This document shows, in pieces, positions 39,956 to 50,298 of a DNA stretch of 57,061 nucleotides. The stretch is from Belnapia sp. F-4-1 (lineage in GTDB: Bacteria; Pseudomonadota; Alphaproteobacteria; Acetobacterales; Acetobacteraceae). Under the pieces are notes generated by a model, which saw only the letters and a list, made by a program, of their open reading frames with translations, was not told the origin of the DNA and ran no database searches. The first letter of the stretch is position 1. Every line of letters starts with the position of its first letter. The position numbers and the translations under genes are program-made. The stretch is from the NCBI RefSeq assembly GCF_000802185.1, contig NZ_KN676113.1:3930359-3987419 (forward strand), written 5' to 3'.

Positions 39956-41191
39956 ATGAGCTTCCGCCTCCGCCTGCTGGCCCTCGCCCTGCTGCCTGGC
40001 CTCGCCGCCTGCTCCCTTGGCGGGAGCATCGCCGAGAACAGCATCGCGTATAACGGCACTATGCAGGTGGCGACGGATACGCTGCTGGTGGTCAACGTGC
40101 TCCGCGCGCGGGACCAGGCGCCGCTGCATTTCTCGACCATCGGCGCCATCCATGGCGCCTTCACCCTGTCCGCCGGCTTCGGCTACGAGCTCAGCCATTC
40201 GGCCGGCCTCGCCCAGCCAGCGCTGCTGGCGTCGACGAATCCGAGCTTCGATATCGGCCCGCTCGACCGGCAGGAATTCGCCCGCGGCCTGCTGAGGCCG
40301 ATCGACCCAGTGCTGCTCCGCCTGCTCTCCGACCAGGGCCTACCGGACCAGATCCTGCTCTATCTGCTCGTCTCCAAATTCGACGAGGGGCCGGGCGGGC
40401 GGATCATCGCCAACGACCCGGCCCGCCGCCAGGCACTCGACCCGCAGACCGAGGCCGCCTGCACCGAGGCCGGCATGGAGGCCAGGCCGCCTTGCGACCC
40501 CTTCGAAGCCATGGTCGACCGGCTGACCCGCTTCGGTCGCCTCCGCTTCAACGGCTATACGCGGCTGATTCCGCTCGGCCCGCCGCTCAGCCGCGCGGAG
40601 GCGACGGCGCCGGACCGGTTGTCCATGTTGAAGGAGCCCGGCATCACGCTGCGCCGGGACGGAGAGGGGTGGCAGCTCTACCGCGCGGTGAACCAGCTGG
40701 TGATCTGCGTGCCCGGCCGCCCAGGCTCCTCGCCGCCTTTCACCGCCCTCGCCCTCGACAACGAGCCGCCGCAGATCTCCCCCATCACCCAGGAAGGCGA
40801 CCCCTGCAACGCCGATGAGGTCGCGGACCATGCCATCCACGCCGGCCGCGCCGCGCCGCAAGGCCTCGCCTGGTATCTGCGCTCCGTGGACGAGATCCTG
40901 CACTATCTCGGCGCCGTGCAGCGGCGGGAGGAGGAGGGCATCGCCTACCGCGTCTCCATCCCCCGGCCGGACGGCGGCCAGGCAAGGCCGAGGCTCTTCC
41001 GCCTGTGGCAGCAACCGCCCGCTCGGCCGCGCCTCGCCGCCGATTACCGCGGCGCGCGCTGGTATGTGGCACCGCAGGACGAGGCGGAGGACCAGACGCT
41101 CCGGGTGCTGGCGCTGACCACCCAGCTTCTCAACCTGCAGAAATCGGCGGGGGAGATCCCGTCCTCGGGCACCCTGCGCCTGGTCCGTTAG
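39956..41191 (+). CDS. Lipoprotein of unknown function
   Basis: A 411-residue predicted lipoprotein: a short signal peptide with lipobox LAAC (Cys19). The mature part contains QVATDTLLVVNVLRARDQAPLHF, a region rich in Cys and Pro near 150-185 and AWYLRSVDEILHYLGAVQRR near 310. I do not recognise a domain. It ends convergently with the amidohydrolase gene, overlapping by four bases. The GTG at 39950 would add two residues. Confidence 0.72.
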   Translation: MSFRLRLLALALLPGLAACSLGGSIAENSIAYNGTMQVATDTLLVVNVLRARDQAPLHFSTIGAIHGAFTLSAGFGYELSHSAGLAQPALLASTNPSFDIGPLDRQEFARGLLRPIDPVLLRLLSDQGLPDQILLYLLVSKFDEGPGGRIIANDPARRQALDPQTEAACTEAGMEARPPCDPFEAMVDRLTRFGRLRFNGYTRLIPLGPPLSRAEATAPDRLSMLKEPGITLRRDGEGWQLYRAVNQLVICVPGRPGSSPPFTALALDNEPPQISPITQEGDPCNADEVADHAIHAGRAAPQGLAWYLRSVDEILHYLGAVQRREEEGIAYRVSIPRPDGGQARPRLFRLWQQPPARPRLAADYRGARWYVAPQDEAEDQTLRVLALTTQLLNLQKSAGEIPSSGTLRLVR

Positions 41192-42426
41192 GTACCCAGC
41201 CGGTCGATCATCGCCGCGCCGCCCTTCATAACGAAGGGGATGCGCTCGCCCTGGCCGGTGAGCACGCCGATATCGGCGATGGGGTCGCCATCGACAAGGA
41301 TCAGGTCGGCCAGCGCCCCCGGCGCCACCACGCCGAGCGCGCCCTCCTGGTTGAGCAGCGCCGCCGCGACGCTGGTCGCGCTGCGCAGCACATCCGCCGC
41401 CGGCAGCACTTGGCGGCGGATGACGAACTCATCCGACTGCCGCCGGTGCATGGCGCCGAGCAGGTCGGTGCCGAGCGCCATCCGCACCCCCGCCCGCGCC
41501 AGGATCTCGAGGCTGCCGAGCCCGGCGTCCTTCACGCTGGCGAGCTTCGCCATGCTCTCGGGCGGCAGGCCGAGCGCCGGCCCTTCCTCCTCCAGCGCGT
41601 CATATGTGACGAGGGTCGGCACGGCGAAGGCGCCGCGCTCCGCCATGAAGGCGGCGGTTGGTGCGTCGATCAGGTTGGCATGCTCGACCGAGCGCACGCC
41701 GAGCCGCACCGCGCGATGGATGCTCTCCGGTGTATAGGCATGGGCGAGCACATAGCTCCGCCAGGCCTTCGCCTCCCAGACCGCGCAGGCGATCTCCTCG
41801 TCGCTGTATTGCAGGGCGTAGATCGGGTCGGAGGGTGAGGCGACGCCGCCGCTCGCCATGATCTTGATGGCATGCGCCCCGCGCTTCAGCTCGCCGCGCA
41901 CCGCCTTCCGCACCTCGTCGACGCCATCGGCGATGACGCCGAGCGCCATGGCCGGCGCGCAGCAGCCGCAGAACTGGTCGAGCATGGTGTTCGGCCGCAT
42001 GTCGCCATGCCCGCCGGTCGGCGACAGCGCCCGGCCCGGATAGAACAGCCGCGGCCCCGCGATCAGCCCGGTCTCGCAGGCGATGGCGAGGCCCCAATCG
42101 GCGCCCCCCGCATCGCGGATGGTGGTGAAGCCACGCTGCAGCGATTGCCGCAGCCGCTCCGCCGCCTGCAAGGCCTGCAGGCTGCGCGGCAGCCGCTCCA
42201 GCCGGGCGAGATCGGCTTCGCTGCCATAGGCGTGGACATGGGCATCGATCAGCCCCGGCATCAGCGTCCGCCCGCCGCAATCGACGGCGCGCGCCGCGGC
42301 GCTGGCGATCGGCCGGTCCGCCAACTCCTTGATCCGGTCGCCTTCGACCAGCAGCTCCATCCCCTCGACGAGCTCGTCGGCAAGCCCATCGAAGAGCCGG
42401 AAATTGCGGAACAGCGTGCCGGTCAT
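41188..42426 (-). CDS. Metal-dependent amidohydrolase family protein
   Basis: A 412-residue amidohydrolase of the imidazolonepropionase/prolidase-like group. Metal-binding positions are present: LIDAHVHAYG, the IKIMASGGVASPSDP lysine, VLAHAYTPESI, SVEHANLID and ALGTDLLGAMH. It ends in the small beta-sandwich domain (GALADLILVDGDP). The substrate is unknown; relatives hydrolyse Xaa-Pro dipeptides, imidazolones or organophosphates. I prefer ATG 42426, with 42438 an alternative. It is divergent from the second receptor gene. Confidence 0.88.
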   Translation of the reverse strand: MTGTLFRNFRLFDGLADELVEGMELLVEGDRIKELADRPIASAAARAVDCGGRTLMPGLIDAHVHAYGSEADLARLERLPRSLQALQAAERLRQSLQRGFTTIRDAGGADWGLAIACETGLIAGPRLFYPGRALSPTGGHGDMRPNTMLDQFCGCCAPAMALGVIADGVDEVRKAVRGELKRGAHAIKIMASGGVASPSDPIYALQYSDEEIACAVWEAKAWRSYVLAHAYTPESIHRAVRLGVRSVEHANLIDAPTAAFMAERGAFAVPTLVTYDALEEEGPALGLPPESMAKLASVKDAGLGSLEILARAGVRMALGTDLLGAMHRRQSDEFVIRRQVLPAADVLRSATSVAAALLNQEGALGVVAPGALADLILVDGDPIADIGVLTGQGERIPFVMKGGAAMIDRLGT

Positions 42427-42499
42427 GGGGCGCCTCATCGGTCGGGGCGGCAAGCATCGCGCATTGCGTCGGCTTGCGCCATCCACCCCGGCAGATCAG

Positions 42500-42542
42500 T
42501 ATAAAGCACTGAAATTAAACAACAAATACCTGAACATATCAA
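42500..42542 (+). promoter_or_regulatory. AT-rich promoter region of the second receptor
   Basis: This stretch is strikingly AT-rich for the window. TTAAAC (42515-42520) and TATCAA (42537-42542) with a 16-base spacer form one possible promoter; TATAAA at 42500-42505 is another -10 candidate. No Fur-like box is visible. Confidence 0.3.
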
Positions 42543-42562
42543 TAGCCGTGGATGATGCAGAG

Positions 42563-44647
42563 ATGAACAGCTATCGAGTTGTCGCAGTTGTTTCGCTCCT
42601 CCTCGCCGATGCGGCGCGGGCGGAGGAGCCGGCCTTCGAACTGCCCGACCTCATCGTGCAGTCCCGCAGCCTCGACGTGGCGCGCAACGCCATCGCCCCG
42701 AGCCTCGGCGCCAGCCGCTACGAGATCGACCGCGAGACCATCCAGAAGCTGCCCGGTGGCGAGAATGCCCGCCTTACGGACGTGCTGCTCCAGGCGCCGG
42801 GCGTGGTGCAGGAGGCCTTCGGCGACCTGCATGTCCGCGGCGACCACCGCAACCTGCAGTACCGCGTCAACGGCGTGCTGCTGCCGGAGGCGATCAGCGG
42901 CTTCAACCAGCTCTTCGACGCGCGGGCGCTGCGCAGCGTCTCGCTCATCACTGGCGCGCTGCCGGCGCAGTTCGGCTACCGCACGGCGGGCGTCGTCGAC
43001 ATGCAGCTCCGCTCCGGCCTTGAGGATCCGGGCGGCAGCCTCGGCGTCTATGGCGGCAGCTTCGGCACCATCCAGCCGAGCGCCAGCTATGGCGGCAGCG
43101 CCGGGCCGGTCGAATATTTCGGCACGCTCTCCGGCCTTCGCAGCGACCGCGGCTTCGAGAACCCGACGCCAGGCCGGACCGCCCTTCACAACGAAACCGA
43201 CCAGCTCCGCGGCCTGGTCCATGCCGCCGTCCCGGTCGGCGACCGCAGCCGCATCTCGCTGATCGCCGGCAGCATGTACTCGACCTATCAGGTGCCGAAC
43301 ACGCCGGGGCTGCGCCCGGATTTCACCGCCTATGGCCAGTCCATCTTCGACAGCGCCGACCTCCGCGCACGGCAGGTGCAGCGCAACAGCTTCGCCATCC
43401 TCGCCGGGCAGCACAGCCTGGGCGATGCCGATCTGCAGCTTTCCGCCTTCGTCCGCCGCTCCTCCATCCGCTACCGGCCGGACGGGCTCGGCGACCTGCT
43501 CTTCGACGGCTCGGCGAGCACCGTGGCGCGGGAGAGCCTGTCCTACGGCATGCAGGGCGACGCGGCCTGGCGCCTGCATCCGGAGCATACGCTGCGAGGC
43601 GGCTTCTTCCTCTCGCGAGACATGACCCGCAACGTGACGGACAGCACGCTGCTGCCGCTCGACGTGGCGGGCAATGCCTTCGACGCGCCCTTCAACCTGC
43701 GGGAAGCCGGCCGCGTGCGGCAGACGCTGTTCGGCCTCTACCTCCAGGACGAGTGGCGCATCACCGACCGGCTGACGCTCAATGCCGGCGGCCGCTTCGA
43801 CACCATCTCCGGCATCGTCGACGCCTCGCAGTTCAGCCCGCGCGCCAACCTGGTCTGGACGCCGGACGAGGCGACGACGGTCGCCCTCGGCTATGCCCGC
43901 TACTTCACCCCGCCGCCGGCCGAGCTGGTCGGCGCCATCGATATCACCCGCTATCGTGGGACGACCCTGCAACCATCAACCCTGCAAGCCGACCCCGTGC
44001 AGCCGGAGCGGACGCATTACATCAACCTCGGCATCCGCCGCCGCGTCACCGAAAGCCTGACCCTCGGCATCGAGGCCTATGGCCGCTCGGTCGAGGACAT
44101 GCAGGATCTCGGGCAGTTCGGCCGCGCCTATGTCTTCTCGCCCTACAACTACCGTCGCGGCCGGGTCTACGGCACGGAGCTGACGGCCGACTGGCGGCAG
44201 GGCCCGTGGCGCGTCTACGGCAACCTCTCCATCTCACGCTCGGAAGGGAGGGGACTCGTCTCCAACCAGTATTTCTGGTCGCCCGCGGAACTCGCCCAGA
44301 TCCGCCGGAAATGGGTCCGCACCGACCACGACCAACTGCTCACCGGCTCGGCCGGCACCGCCTACGAGGCCTGGGAGGGTGGCACCCTGTCCGGCTCCCT
44401 CGTCTATGGCAGCGGGATGCGGAAGGGCTTCGCCAATAGCGAGGTCATGACGCCCTATCTCACCGTCAATCTCGGCATATCGCAGCGCCTGACCCTGCCG
44501 GATGGCGGCGCCTGGACGCTCCGCTTCGACGTGATCAACCTCCTCGACCGCGGCTACCAGCTGCGCGACGGGACCGGCATCGGCGTCGGGGCGCCGCAAT
44601 ACGGGATGCGGCGGGGGTTCTTCGCCGGGTTGTCGCGGGCGATCTAG
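42563..44647 (+). CDS. TonB-dependent receptor
   Basis: A 694-residue outer-membrane receptor. A signal peptide (MNSYRVVAVVSLLLADAARAEE) is followed by a TonB-box-like PDLIVQSRS, a plug domain (IQKLPGGENARLTDVLLQAPGV, VRGDHRNLQYRVNGVLLPE) and a beta-barrel. It lacks siderophore-receptor plug motifs and ends GLSRAI rather than in an aromatic residue. The ligand is unknown. ATG 42563 is chosen for the signal peptide; the frame is open far upstream without a credible start. No transport genes adjoin it, so it may use the TonB complex encoded at 7.5-9.5 kb. Confidence 0.88.
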   Translation: MNSYRVVAVVSLLLADAARAEEPAFELPDLIVQSRSLDVARNAIAPSLGASRYEIDRETIQKLPGGENARLTDVLLQAPGVVQEAFGDLHVRGDHRNLQYRVNGVLLPEAISGFNQLFDARALRSVSLITGALPAQFGYRTAGVVDMQLRSGLEDPGGSLGVYGGSFGTIQPSASYGGSAGPVEYFGTLSGLRSDRGFENPTPGRTALHNETDQLRGLVHAAVPVGDRSRISLIAGSMYSTYQVPNTPGLRPDFTAYGQSIFDSADLRARQVQRNSFAILAGQHSLGDADLQLSAFVRRSSIRYRPDGLGDLLFDGSASTVARESLSYGMQGDAAWRLHPEHTLRGGFFLSRDMTRNVTDSTLLPLDVAGNAFDAPFNLREAGRVRQTLFGLYLQDEWRITDRLTLNAGGRFDTISGIVDASQFSPRANLVWTPDEATTVALGYARYFTPPPAELVGAIDITRYRGTTLQPSTLQADPVQPERTHYINLGIRRRVTESLTLGIEAYGRSVEDMQDLGQFGRAYVFSPYNYRRGRVYGTELTADWRQGPWRVYGNLSISRSEGRGLVSNQYFWSPAELAQIRRKWVRTDHDQLLTGSAGTAYEAWEGGTLSGSLVYGSGMRKGFANSEVMTPYLTVNLGISQRLTLPDGGAWTLRFDVINLLDRGYQLRDGTGIGVGAPQYGMRRGFFAGLSRAI

Positions 44648-44653
44648 CCTGTC

Positions 44654-44707
44654 GAGGGGAGCGCTGCTCCCCTCAAGCTCACCTCGCCAGGCCGGAACCC
44701 GGCCTGG
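44654..44707. terminator. Two tandem hairpins after the receptor gene
   Basis: GAGGGGAGC/GCTCCCCTC (44654-44674) and CCAGGCCGG/CCGGCCTGG (44687-44707), each a perfect nine-base-pair stem with a three-base loop, starting seven bases after the receptor stop. No T-run follows. Confidence 0.5.
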
Positions 44708-44773
44708 ACCGGTCTGAGTTGGGGGCGGGCTGGTGACGGGCTATCCTCTCGAACATAAATGGGAGAAACGCCG

Positions 44774-45535
44774 ATGCTGGACTTGCCAGCCCTCGTCGCC
44801 GAGCTGAATGCGCTGCTGCGCCTCAGGACCACCGTCATCGGCATGAAGATGTACGGGACCGTGGCCGAGATGGAAGCCATCCCCCGGATCCGCCGCCCGA
44901 AGACCGTCCACGCCACCGACCAGATCGTCAGCATGGCCTCCCGCCTCGGCTGGACCGTCGGCATCACCGGCGACGACCTGGTCGGCTCGCAATGCCGCGC
45001 CGTCATCGGCCTCGGCCCGCAGGACGAGGAATGGCGCCGCGGCGAGAAATATGTCGGCATCTGGCACGGCACACAGGAAGACGCACAGGCGCGGCAGGAA
45101 GCGCTGGATGTCGTCCCGCATGGCCGTTACCAGGCGATGGCCGTCAGCCCGCTCGACTCCGGCCGCATCCCCGACCCGGACATCGCCCTGGTCTATGCGA
45201 CGCCCGGCCAGATGATCATCCTCATCAACGGGTTGCAGTACCGCAACTACCGGAAGTTCGAGTGGAGCGTCGCCGGCGAGAGCGCCTGTGCCGATAGCTG
45301 GGGCCGTGCGCTGAAGACCGGCGAGCCGAGCCTCTCGCTCCCTTGCTATGCCGAGCGCCGTTATGGCGGCGTCCCCGACGAGGAGATGCTGATGGCGCTC
45401 ACGCCGGCCGACCTGCGCATCGCCGTCGACGGCATGAAGGCCCTGGCGAAGAACGGCCTCCGCTACCCGATCCCGCCCTACGGCATCCAGAACGACCCAT
45501 CGGCCGGAATGGGCGTGAGCTACGCCAAGCCCTGA
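44774..45535 (+). CDS. DUF169 domain-containing protein
   Basis: A 253-residue protein of the DUF169 family; the conserved start includes VIGMKMYGTVAEMEAIPRIR and the middle ALVYATPGQMIILINGLQY. Cys residues in GSQCRAVIG and SLPCYAERRYGG are typical of the family. Its role is unknown, although distribution often follows anaerobic or metal metabolism. GGGAGAAA five bases upstream supports ATG 44774 rather than ATG 44759. It is convergent with the histidine kinase gene and overlaps its end. Confidence 0.85.
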   Translation: MLDLPALVAELNALLRLRTTVIGMKMYGTVAEMEAIPRIRRPKTVHATDQIVSMASRLGWTVGITGDDLVGSQCRAVIGLGPQDEEWRRGEKYVGIWHGTQEDAQARQEALDVVPHGRYQAMAVSPLDSGRIPDPDIALVYATPGQMIILINGLQYRNYRKFEWSVAGESACADSWGRALKTGEPSLSLPCYAERRYGGVPDEEMLMALTPADLRIAVDGMKALAKNGLRYPIPPYGIQNDPSAGMGVSYAKP

Positions 45536-46494
45536 GCGGTTGGCAGCCGCATGGTGCATCGCAGCCCGCCCGGAGCGAAGTCGAGCATCACCGCCCCGCG
45601 GATCTGCCCGGCGAGGCCGCCCTCCAGCAACCGCGTCCCCATGCCGCGGCGTCCCGGGCGGCCCGGCACGGGCGGCCCGCCGCTTTCCTCCCAGCGGAGC
45701 AGGTGCCAGGCTTGGCCCCCGTCATCCGCCTCGGCCTCTCCCCACCAGAGCCTCACCTGTCCCGTGGGGATGGAGAGGGCGCCATGCTTCACCGCATTGG
45801 TCGCCAGCTCGTGCAGGGCGATGCCGAGCGCCACGGCCCCATTGGCCGGCAGCGTGACGGCTGGCCCGGCGATGGTGATGCGCCCCGGCTCCATGTACGG
45901 GGCCAAGGCCTCCCGCGCCACCAGCTCAAGCGTGGTGCCGATCCAGCCCTGGCGGAACAGGGCGTCATGGGCGCGGGACAAGGCGTGCAGCCGGCCGAGG
46001 AAGTTCGGATGGAATTCCTCGGCACTGGGGGTGTTGCGCCGCGTCTGCTCCGCCATGGCGACCACCACGGCGAGGGTGTTCTTGATGCGATGGGTCAGCT
46101 CCGCCACCAGCTCATCCCGCTGGTCGAGCGCCTGCTTCATCTCGGTGACATCGATGCAGGACCCGAAATAGCCGGCGAAGTGGCCACCATCCTCGTAGGG
46201 CCTGCCATTGTCCAGCAGCCAGCGCCAGGCCCCGTCATGCCGGCGCAGGCGGTATTGCATGCTGAAGGCGCACCGGGCGTCGAAGGCCTCCGTGTAGATC
46301 GCAAGGCAGCGGTCGAAATCGTCGGGATGGACCCCTTCGGCCCAGCCGAAGCCGAGCTCCTGCTCCATCCTCCGGCCGGTGAAGTCGAGCCAAGGCCTGT
46401 TAAAGAAATCGCAGGCCTTGCTCCGGTCCGCGCGCCAGATCATGACCGGCGCGTTGTCGGCGAGAAGATGAAACCGGGTGTCGCCATCGGGCAT
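45520..46494 (-). CDS. PAS-domain sensor histidine kinase (HWE/HisKA_2 type)
   Basis: A 324-residue soluble kinase. A PAS domain fills about residues 8-118 (HLLADNAPVMIWRADRS to GSCIDVTE), followed by an H-box with His135 in LVAELTHRIKNTLAVV, an N-box (LHELATNAVKHGAL) and a G-box (GTRLLEGGLAGQI). These are features of HWE/HisKA_2 kinases, which often drive the alphaproteobacterial general stress response. No receiver or output gene is adjacent, so it is an orphan kinase. ATG 46494 has GGAAGGAAG upstream; the TTG at 46512 is less likely. Confidence 0.9.
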   Translation of the reverse strand: MPDGDTRFHLLADNAPVMIWRADRSKACDFFNRPWLDFTGRRMEQELGFGWAEGVHPDDFDRCLAIYTEAFDARCAFSMQYRLRRHDGAWRWLLDNGRPYEDGGHFAGYFGSCIDVTEMKQALDQRDELVAELTHRIKNTLAVVVAMAEQTRRNTPSAEEFHPNFLGRLHALSRAHDALFRQGWIGTTLELVAREALAPYMEPGRITIAGPAVTLPANGAVALGIALHELATNAVKHGALSIPTGQVRLWWGEAEADDGGQAWHLLRWEESGGPPVPGRPGRRGMGTRLLEGGLAGQIRGAVMLDFAPGGLRCTMRLPTAQGLA

Positions 46495-46557
46495 TCCAGG
46501 CTTCCTTCCCAAGGGCGTATGGACCTAGGTCACTGGCCGCCCGGCGCAGGCGTCACC

Positions 46558-47145
46558 TTACGAGGGTGACTGGATCAGGGATAGCAACTCGCGACGGGTA
46601 TCGAAATTGTCCCGGAAGGCGCCCAGCATCCGGCTGGTGACCATCGTCACGCCCGTCTGATGCACTCCGCGCGTCGTCATGCACTGGTGCGCGCTCTCGA
46701 TGATGACGGCGACACCCCGCGGCTGCAGCACCTGGTCGATCGTGTTGGCGATCTGCGCCGTCAGCTTCTCCTGGATCTGCAGGCGCTTGCCATAGGCCTC
46801 GACCACCCGTGCCAGCTTGCTGATGCCGACCACGCGGCGGGCCGGCAGGTAGGCGACGTGGCAATGGCCGATAATGGGCACCATGTGGTGTTCGCAGTAG
46901 CTCTCGAGCCGAATGTTTTTGAGCAGGACGATCTCGTCATACCCCTCGACCTCGTCGAAGGTGCGCTCCAGCAGCGCCACCGGGTCCACCTGGTAGCCGG
47001 CAAAGAGCTCCTCATAGGCGCGAGCCACCCGGGCGGGGGTATCGAGCAGCCCCTCTCGTGTCGGGTCGTCGCAGGCCCAGCGGATCAGGGTGCGGACGGC
47101 ATCCTCGGCCTCGGCACGGCTCGGGCGCTCGGGGGAAAGGGACAT
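46558..47145 (-). CDS. folE: GTP cyclohydrolase I
   Basis: A 195-residue enzyme that converts GTP to dihydroneopterin triphosphate for folate synthesis. Zinc ligands Cys84 and His87 ([10 protein letters not shown]) and Cys155 ([10 protein letters not shown]) are all present, each offset by 26 from E. coli FolE. The C-terminal [18 protein letters not shown] is typical. It follows the RND operon on the same strand by 55 bases and may be read through from it, though it probably has its own promoter. Confidence 0.96.
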   Translation of the reverse strand: MSLSPERPSRAEAEDAVRTLIRWACDDPTREGLLDTPARVARAYEELFAGYQVDPVALLERTFDEVEGYDEIVLLKNIRLESYCEHHMVPIIGHCHVAYLPARRVVGISKLARVVEAYGKRLQIQEKLTAQIANTIDQVLQPRGVAVIIESAHQCMTTRGVHQTGVTMVTSRMLGAFRDNFDTRRELLSLIQSPS

Positions 47146-47200
47146 GGCGTAACTCCGGCGGTTGCAGCGGGGACCTGGGCCCGTCGCCGAAACACCTTTC

Positions 47201-50200
47201 CTACTCCGCCGGCGCCGCCACCGCCACGGTCCGCCGCTTCCGCCGACCCACCCCGTCGAGCGCCAGATAGACCACCGGCGTGGTGTAGAGCGTCAGCAGC
47301 TGCGACAGCAGCAATCCGCCGATGATGGTGATCCCGAGCGGATGCCGCAGCTCCGACCCGGCGCCGGAGGCCATGGCCAGCGGCACCGCGCCGAAGACGG
47401 CGGCCAGGGTCGTCATCAGAATCGGCCGGAAGCGCTCACGGCAGGCCGCCATGATGGCATCCATGCCGCCGATTCCCTCACTCCGCTCATGCTCCAGGGC
47501 GAAGTCCACCATCATGATGGCATTCTTCTTCACGATGCCCATCAGCAGGATCACGCCGATCAGGGCGATGACGGTGAAGGGCGTATCCGTCACCAGCAGC
47601 GCCAGCAGCGCCCCAATGCCGGCCGTCGGCAGGGTGGAGAGGATCGTAATGGGGTGCAGCAGGTGCTCGTAGAGCACACCCAGGACGATGTAGATGGTCA
47701 GCAGCGCCGCCAGGATCAGCAGCGGCTGGTCCCGGGCGAAGGACTGGAAGGCCTTGGCATTGCCGGCGAATTCCGTCCGCATGCCATCCGGCAGCCCGGC
47801 CTCCTGCGCCACCCGCTGCACCGCCTCCGCCGCCTGGCCGATCGACATGCCCTCGGCAAGGTTGAAGGTGATGGTCGAGGCCGGATACTGGCCCTGATGC
47901 GTCACCGCCAGCGGCGCCGTCGTCCGCGACAGCCGGACGAGGCTCGAGAGCGGCACCTGCGTCCCGCCCGCGCCGGGCACGTAGACATCGTCCACCTGCT
48001 CGGGGAATTGCTGCAGCCCCGGCTCCAGCTCGAGCACCACACGGTATTGGTTGCGCGCCCGGTAGATGATCGACACCTGCCGCTGGGCGAAGCCGCTGTT
48101 CAGCGCCGAGGCGATGGCGGAGACGCTGACGCCGAGCCGCGCCGCCGCATCCCGGTCGATCTCCAGCCGGGTGACGAGTCCGGCCCGCTGCTGGTCGGAG
48201 GAGACATCGGTGATGCCGGCGACGCCGCGCAGCCTCTGCACCAGCACCTCCGACCAGGTTTCCAGCCCCTCCAGGTCCGGCGACAGCAGCACGAACTGGA
48301 ACTGCGCACTCCCCGCCCGCCCGCCGATGCTGATGTCCTGCACCGAACGCAGGAAGGTCTGCATGCCGGGGATGGTGTTCAGCGGCCGCCGCAGCCGGTC
48401 GATGACGCCATTGGCGGAAACGTTGTCCCGCTCAGCCAGCGGCTTCAGGCTGAGGAATATGCGCCCCTGGTTGCCCGAGGAGTTGCCCCCGCCACCGCCG
48501 ACCTGGGAGGCGATGCTAGCCACCGCCGGGTCACGCATCAGCACCTGGACCACCCGCTCCTGCAGCACCTGCATCGTCTGGAAGGAGGTGTCCGGCGGCG
48601 CCCGCGTCGTGCCGATGATGAGGCCGGTATCCTGGTCGGGGAAGAAGCCCTTGGGGACGATGACGTAGAGCCAGACCGTGAGGCCGATGAGCGCCAGGGT
48701 GAAGACCAGCATGATCCGCCGGAAGCGCAAAACATGCCGCAGCGACCAGAGGTAGCCGCGCGTCATCCGCTCCATCCCCGCATCGACGAGGCGGATGACG
48801 AGCCCCGGCCGGTGCGGCGCGCTCCGCGCCAGCCGCCCCGCCATCATCGGCGTGAGAGTGAGGGAGACGACGCCCGAGATGGCGACGGCGATGGCGAGCG
48901 TCGCCGAGAATTCGCGGAACAGCCGCCCGACGATGCCGCCCATGAAGAGCAGCGGGATGAAGACCGCGACGAGCGAGACGGTGATGGAGACGACGGTGAA
49001 GCCGATCTGCCGCGCGCCCACGAGCGCCGCCTCCAGCGGCTTCATGCCGCGTTCCATCAGCCGCGCCATGTTCTCAATCATGACGATGGCGTCGTCCACG
49101 ACGAAGCCGACCGAGACGGTGAGCGCCATGAGGGAAAGGTTGTCGAGCGAGTAGCCGACCAGCCACATCACCACCAGCGTCCCCAGCAGCGAGAGCGGCA
49201 CCGAAGCGCCGGCCGCCGCGACGGCCGAGGTGCGGCCGAGGAAGAGCGCCACGACGGCGATGACGAGGGCGATCGAGATCAGCAGCGTCTGCTGCACGTC
49301 GTGCACGCTGGCGCGGATCGTCTCGGACCGGTCGCGGATGGTGGTGATGTGCACGCCGCCCGGCAGCCAGCGCTCCACCTCCGGCAGCATGCGCTGGATG
49401 CCGTTCACCACCTCGATGACATTGGCATCCGGCTGCTTGAAGATGATCATCAGCACCGCCGGCCGCCCGTCGACCGAGCCGCCCTGCCGCCGATCCCGGA
49501 CGTCGAGCGCGACGCGGGCGACGGAGGAGATGCGGACGAGGGCGCCATTGGCCGATCTCAGCGTGATGGCGCCGAATTCCTCCGGCGTGTTCAGCCGGTC
49601 GTTGACGGCGATGGCAGCGGATTGTTGAGAGCCGTCAATCACGCCCGTCGCCTGGGTGACGTTGTTGTTGGCGATCGCCTGACGGATCTGCTCCATCCCG
49701 ACGCCCGCCGCCCTGGCGGCGGCAGGATCGACGGTGACGCGCACCGCCGGCTGCTCGGCGCCCGCGATAAGCACCTGGGCGACGCCTGGTACCTGCGCGA
49801 TGCGAGGTCCGACCAGGCTGTCGGCGGCGTCATAGACCGCGCCTGGCGTCACCGTGTCAGCGGCGAGCGACATGATGAGCACCGGCGCATCACCCGGATT
49901 GGCCTTGCGGAAATAGGGCGGGATGGCGAGGCCCGCCGGCAGGTCGCTGCCCGCCGCGTTGATCGCCGCCTGCACGTCCCGCGCCGCGCCTTCCACGCTG
50001 CGTGAAAGGTCGAACTGCACGATGATGGAGGTGGCACCGAGCGAGGAGGTGGAGGTCATCTCAGTCACGCCCGCGATGGCGCCGAGCCGCCGCTCCAGCG
50101 GCGCCGCGACGGAGGAGGCCATGGTCGCCGGGTCAGCCCCCGGCTGGCCGGCGCCGATGACGATGGTCGGGAGGTCCACGCTCGGCAGCGGCGCGACGGG

Positions 50201-50296
50201 AAGCGCGAAATAGGAGACGATGCCCGCCAGCGCGATGCCGATGGCGAGGAGCGCCGTCGCGATCGGCCGGCGGATGAAGGGCTCGGAGATCGACAC
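47201..50296 (-). CDS. RND multidrug efflux permease (second, MdtC-like)
   Basis: A 1031-residue HAE-1-type RND inner-membrane transporter with twelve transmembrane segments and two large periplasmic loops. It starts [20 protein letters not shown]; the proton-relay Asp pair is in [15 protein letters not shown] (TM4) and the relay Lys in [15 protein letters not shown] (TM10). It starts two bases after the first permease gene. In MdtABC the two permeases form a mixed trimer and the pair here is likely to do the same. The substrate is unknown. Confidence 0.93.
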   Translation of the reverse strand: MSISEPFIRRPIATALLAIGIALAGIVSYFALPVAPLPSVDLPTIVIGAGQPGADPATMASSVAAPLERRLGAIAGVTEMTSTSSLGATSIIVQFDLSRSVEGAARDVQAAINAAGSDLPAGLAIPPYFRKANPGDAPVLIMSLAADTVTPGAVYDAADSLVGPRIAQVPGVAQVLIAGAEQPAVRVTVDPAAARAAGVGMEQIRQAIANNNVTQATGVIDGSQQSAAIAVNDRLNTPEEFGAITLRSANGALVRISSVARVALDVRDRRQGGSVDGRPAVLMIIFKQPDANVIEVVNGIQRMLPEVERWLPGGVHITTIRDRSETIRASVHDVQQTLLISIALVIAVVALFLGRTSAVAAAGASVPLSLLGTLVVMWLVGYSLDNLSLMALTVSVGFVVDDAIVMIENMARLMERGMKPLEAALVGARQIGFTVVSITVSLVAVFIPLLFMGGIVGRLFREFSATLAIAVAISGVVSLTLTPMMAGRLARSAPHRPGLVIRLVDAGMERMTRGYLWSLRHVLRFRRIMLVFTLALIGLTVWLYVIVPKGFFPDQDTGLIIGTTRAPPDTSFQTMQVLQERVVQVLMRDPAVASIASQVGGGGGNSSGNQGRIFLSLKPLAERDNVSANGVIDRLRRPLNTIPGMQTFLRSVQDISIGGRAGSAQFQFVLLSPDLEGLETWSEVLVQRLRGVAGITDVSSDQQRAGLVTRLEIDRDAAARLGVSVSAIASALNSGFAQRQVSIIYRARNQYRVVLELEPGLQQFPEQVDDVYVPGAGGTQVPLSSLVRLSRTTAPLAVTHQGQYPASTITFNLAEGMSIGQAAEAVQRVAQEAGLPDGMRTEFAGNAKAFQSFARDQPLLILAALLTIYIVLGVLYEHLLHPITILSTLPTAGIGALLALLVTDTPFTVIALIGVILLMGIVKKNAIMMVDFALEHERSEGIGGMDAIMAACRERFRPILMTTLAAVFGAVPLAMASGAGSELRHPLGITIIGGLLLSQLLTLYTTPVVYLALDGVGRRKRRTVAVAAPAE

Positions 50297-50298
50297 GG

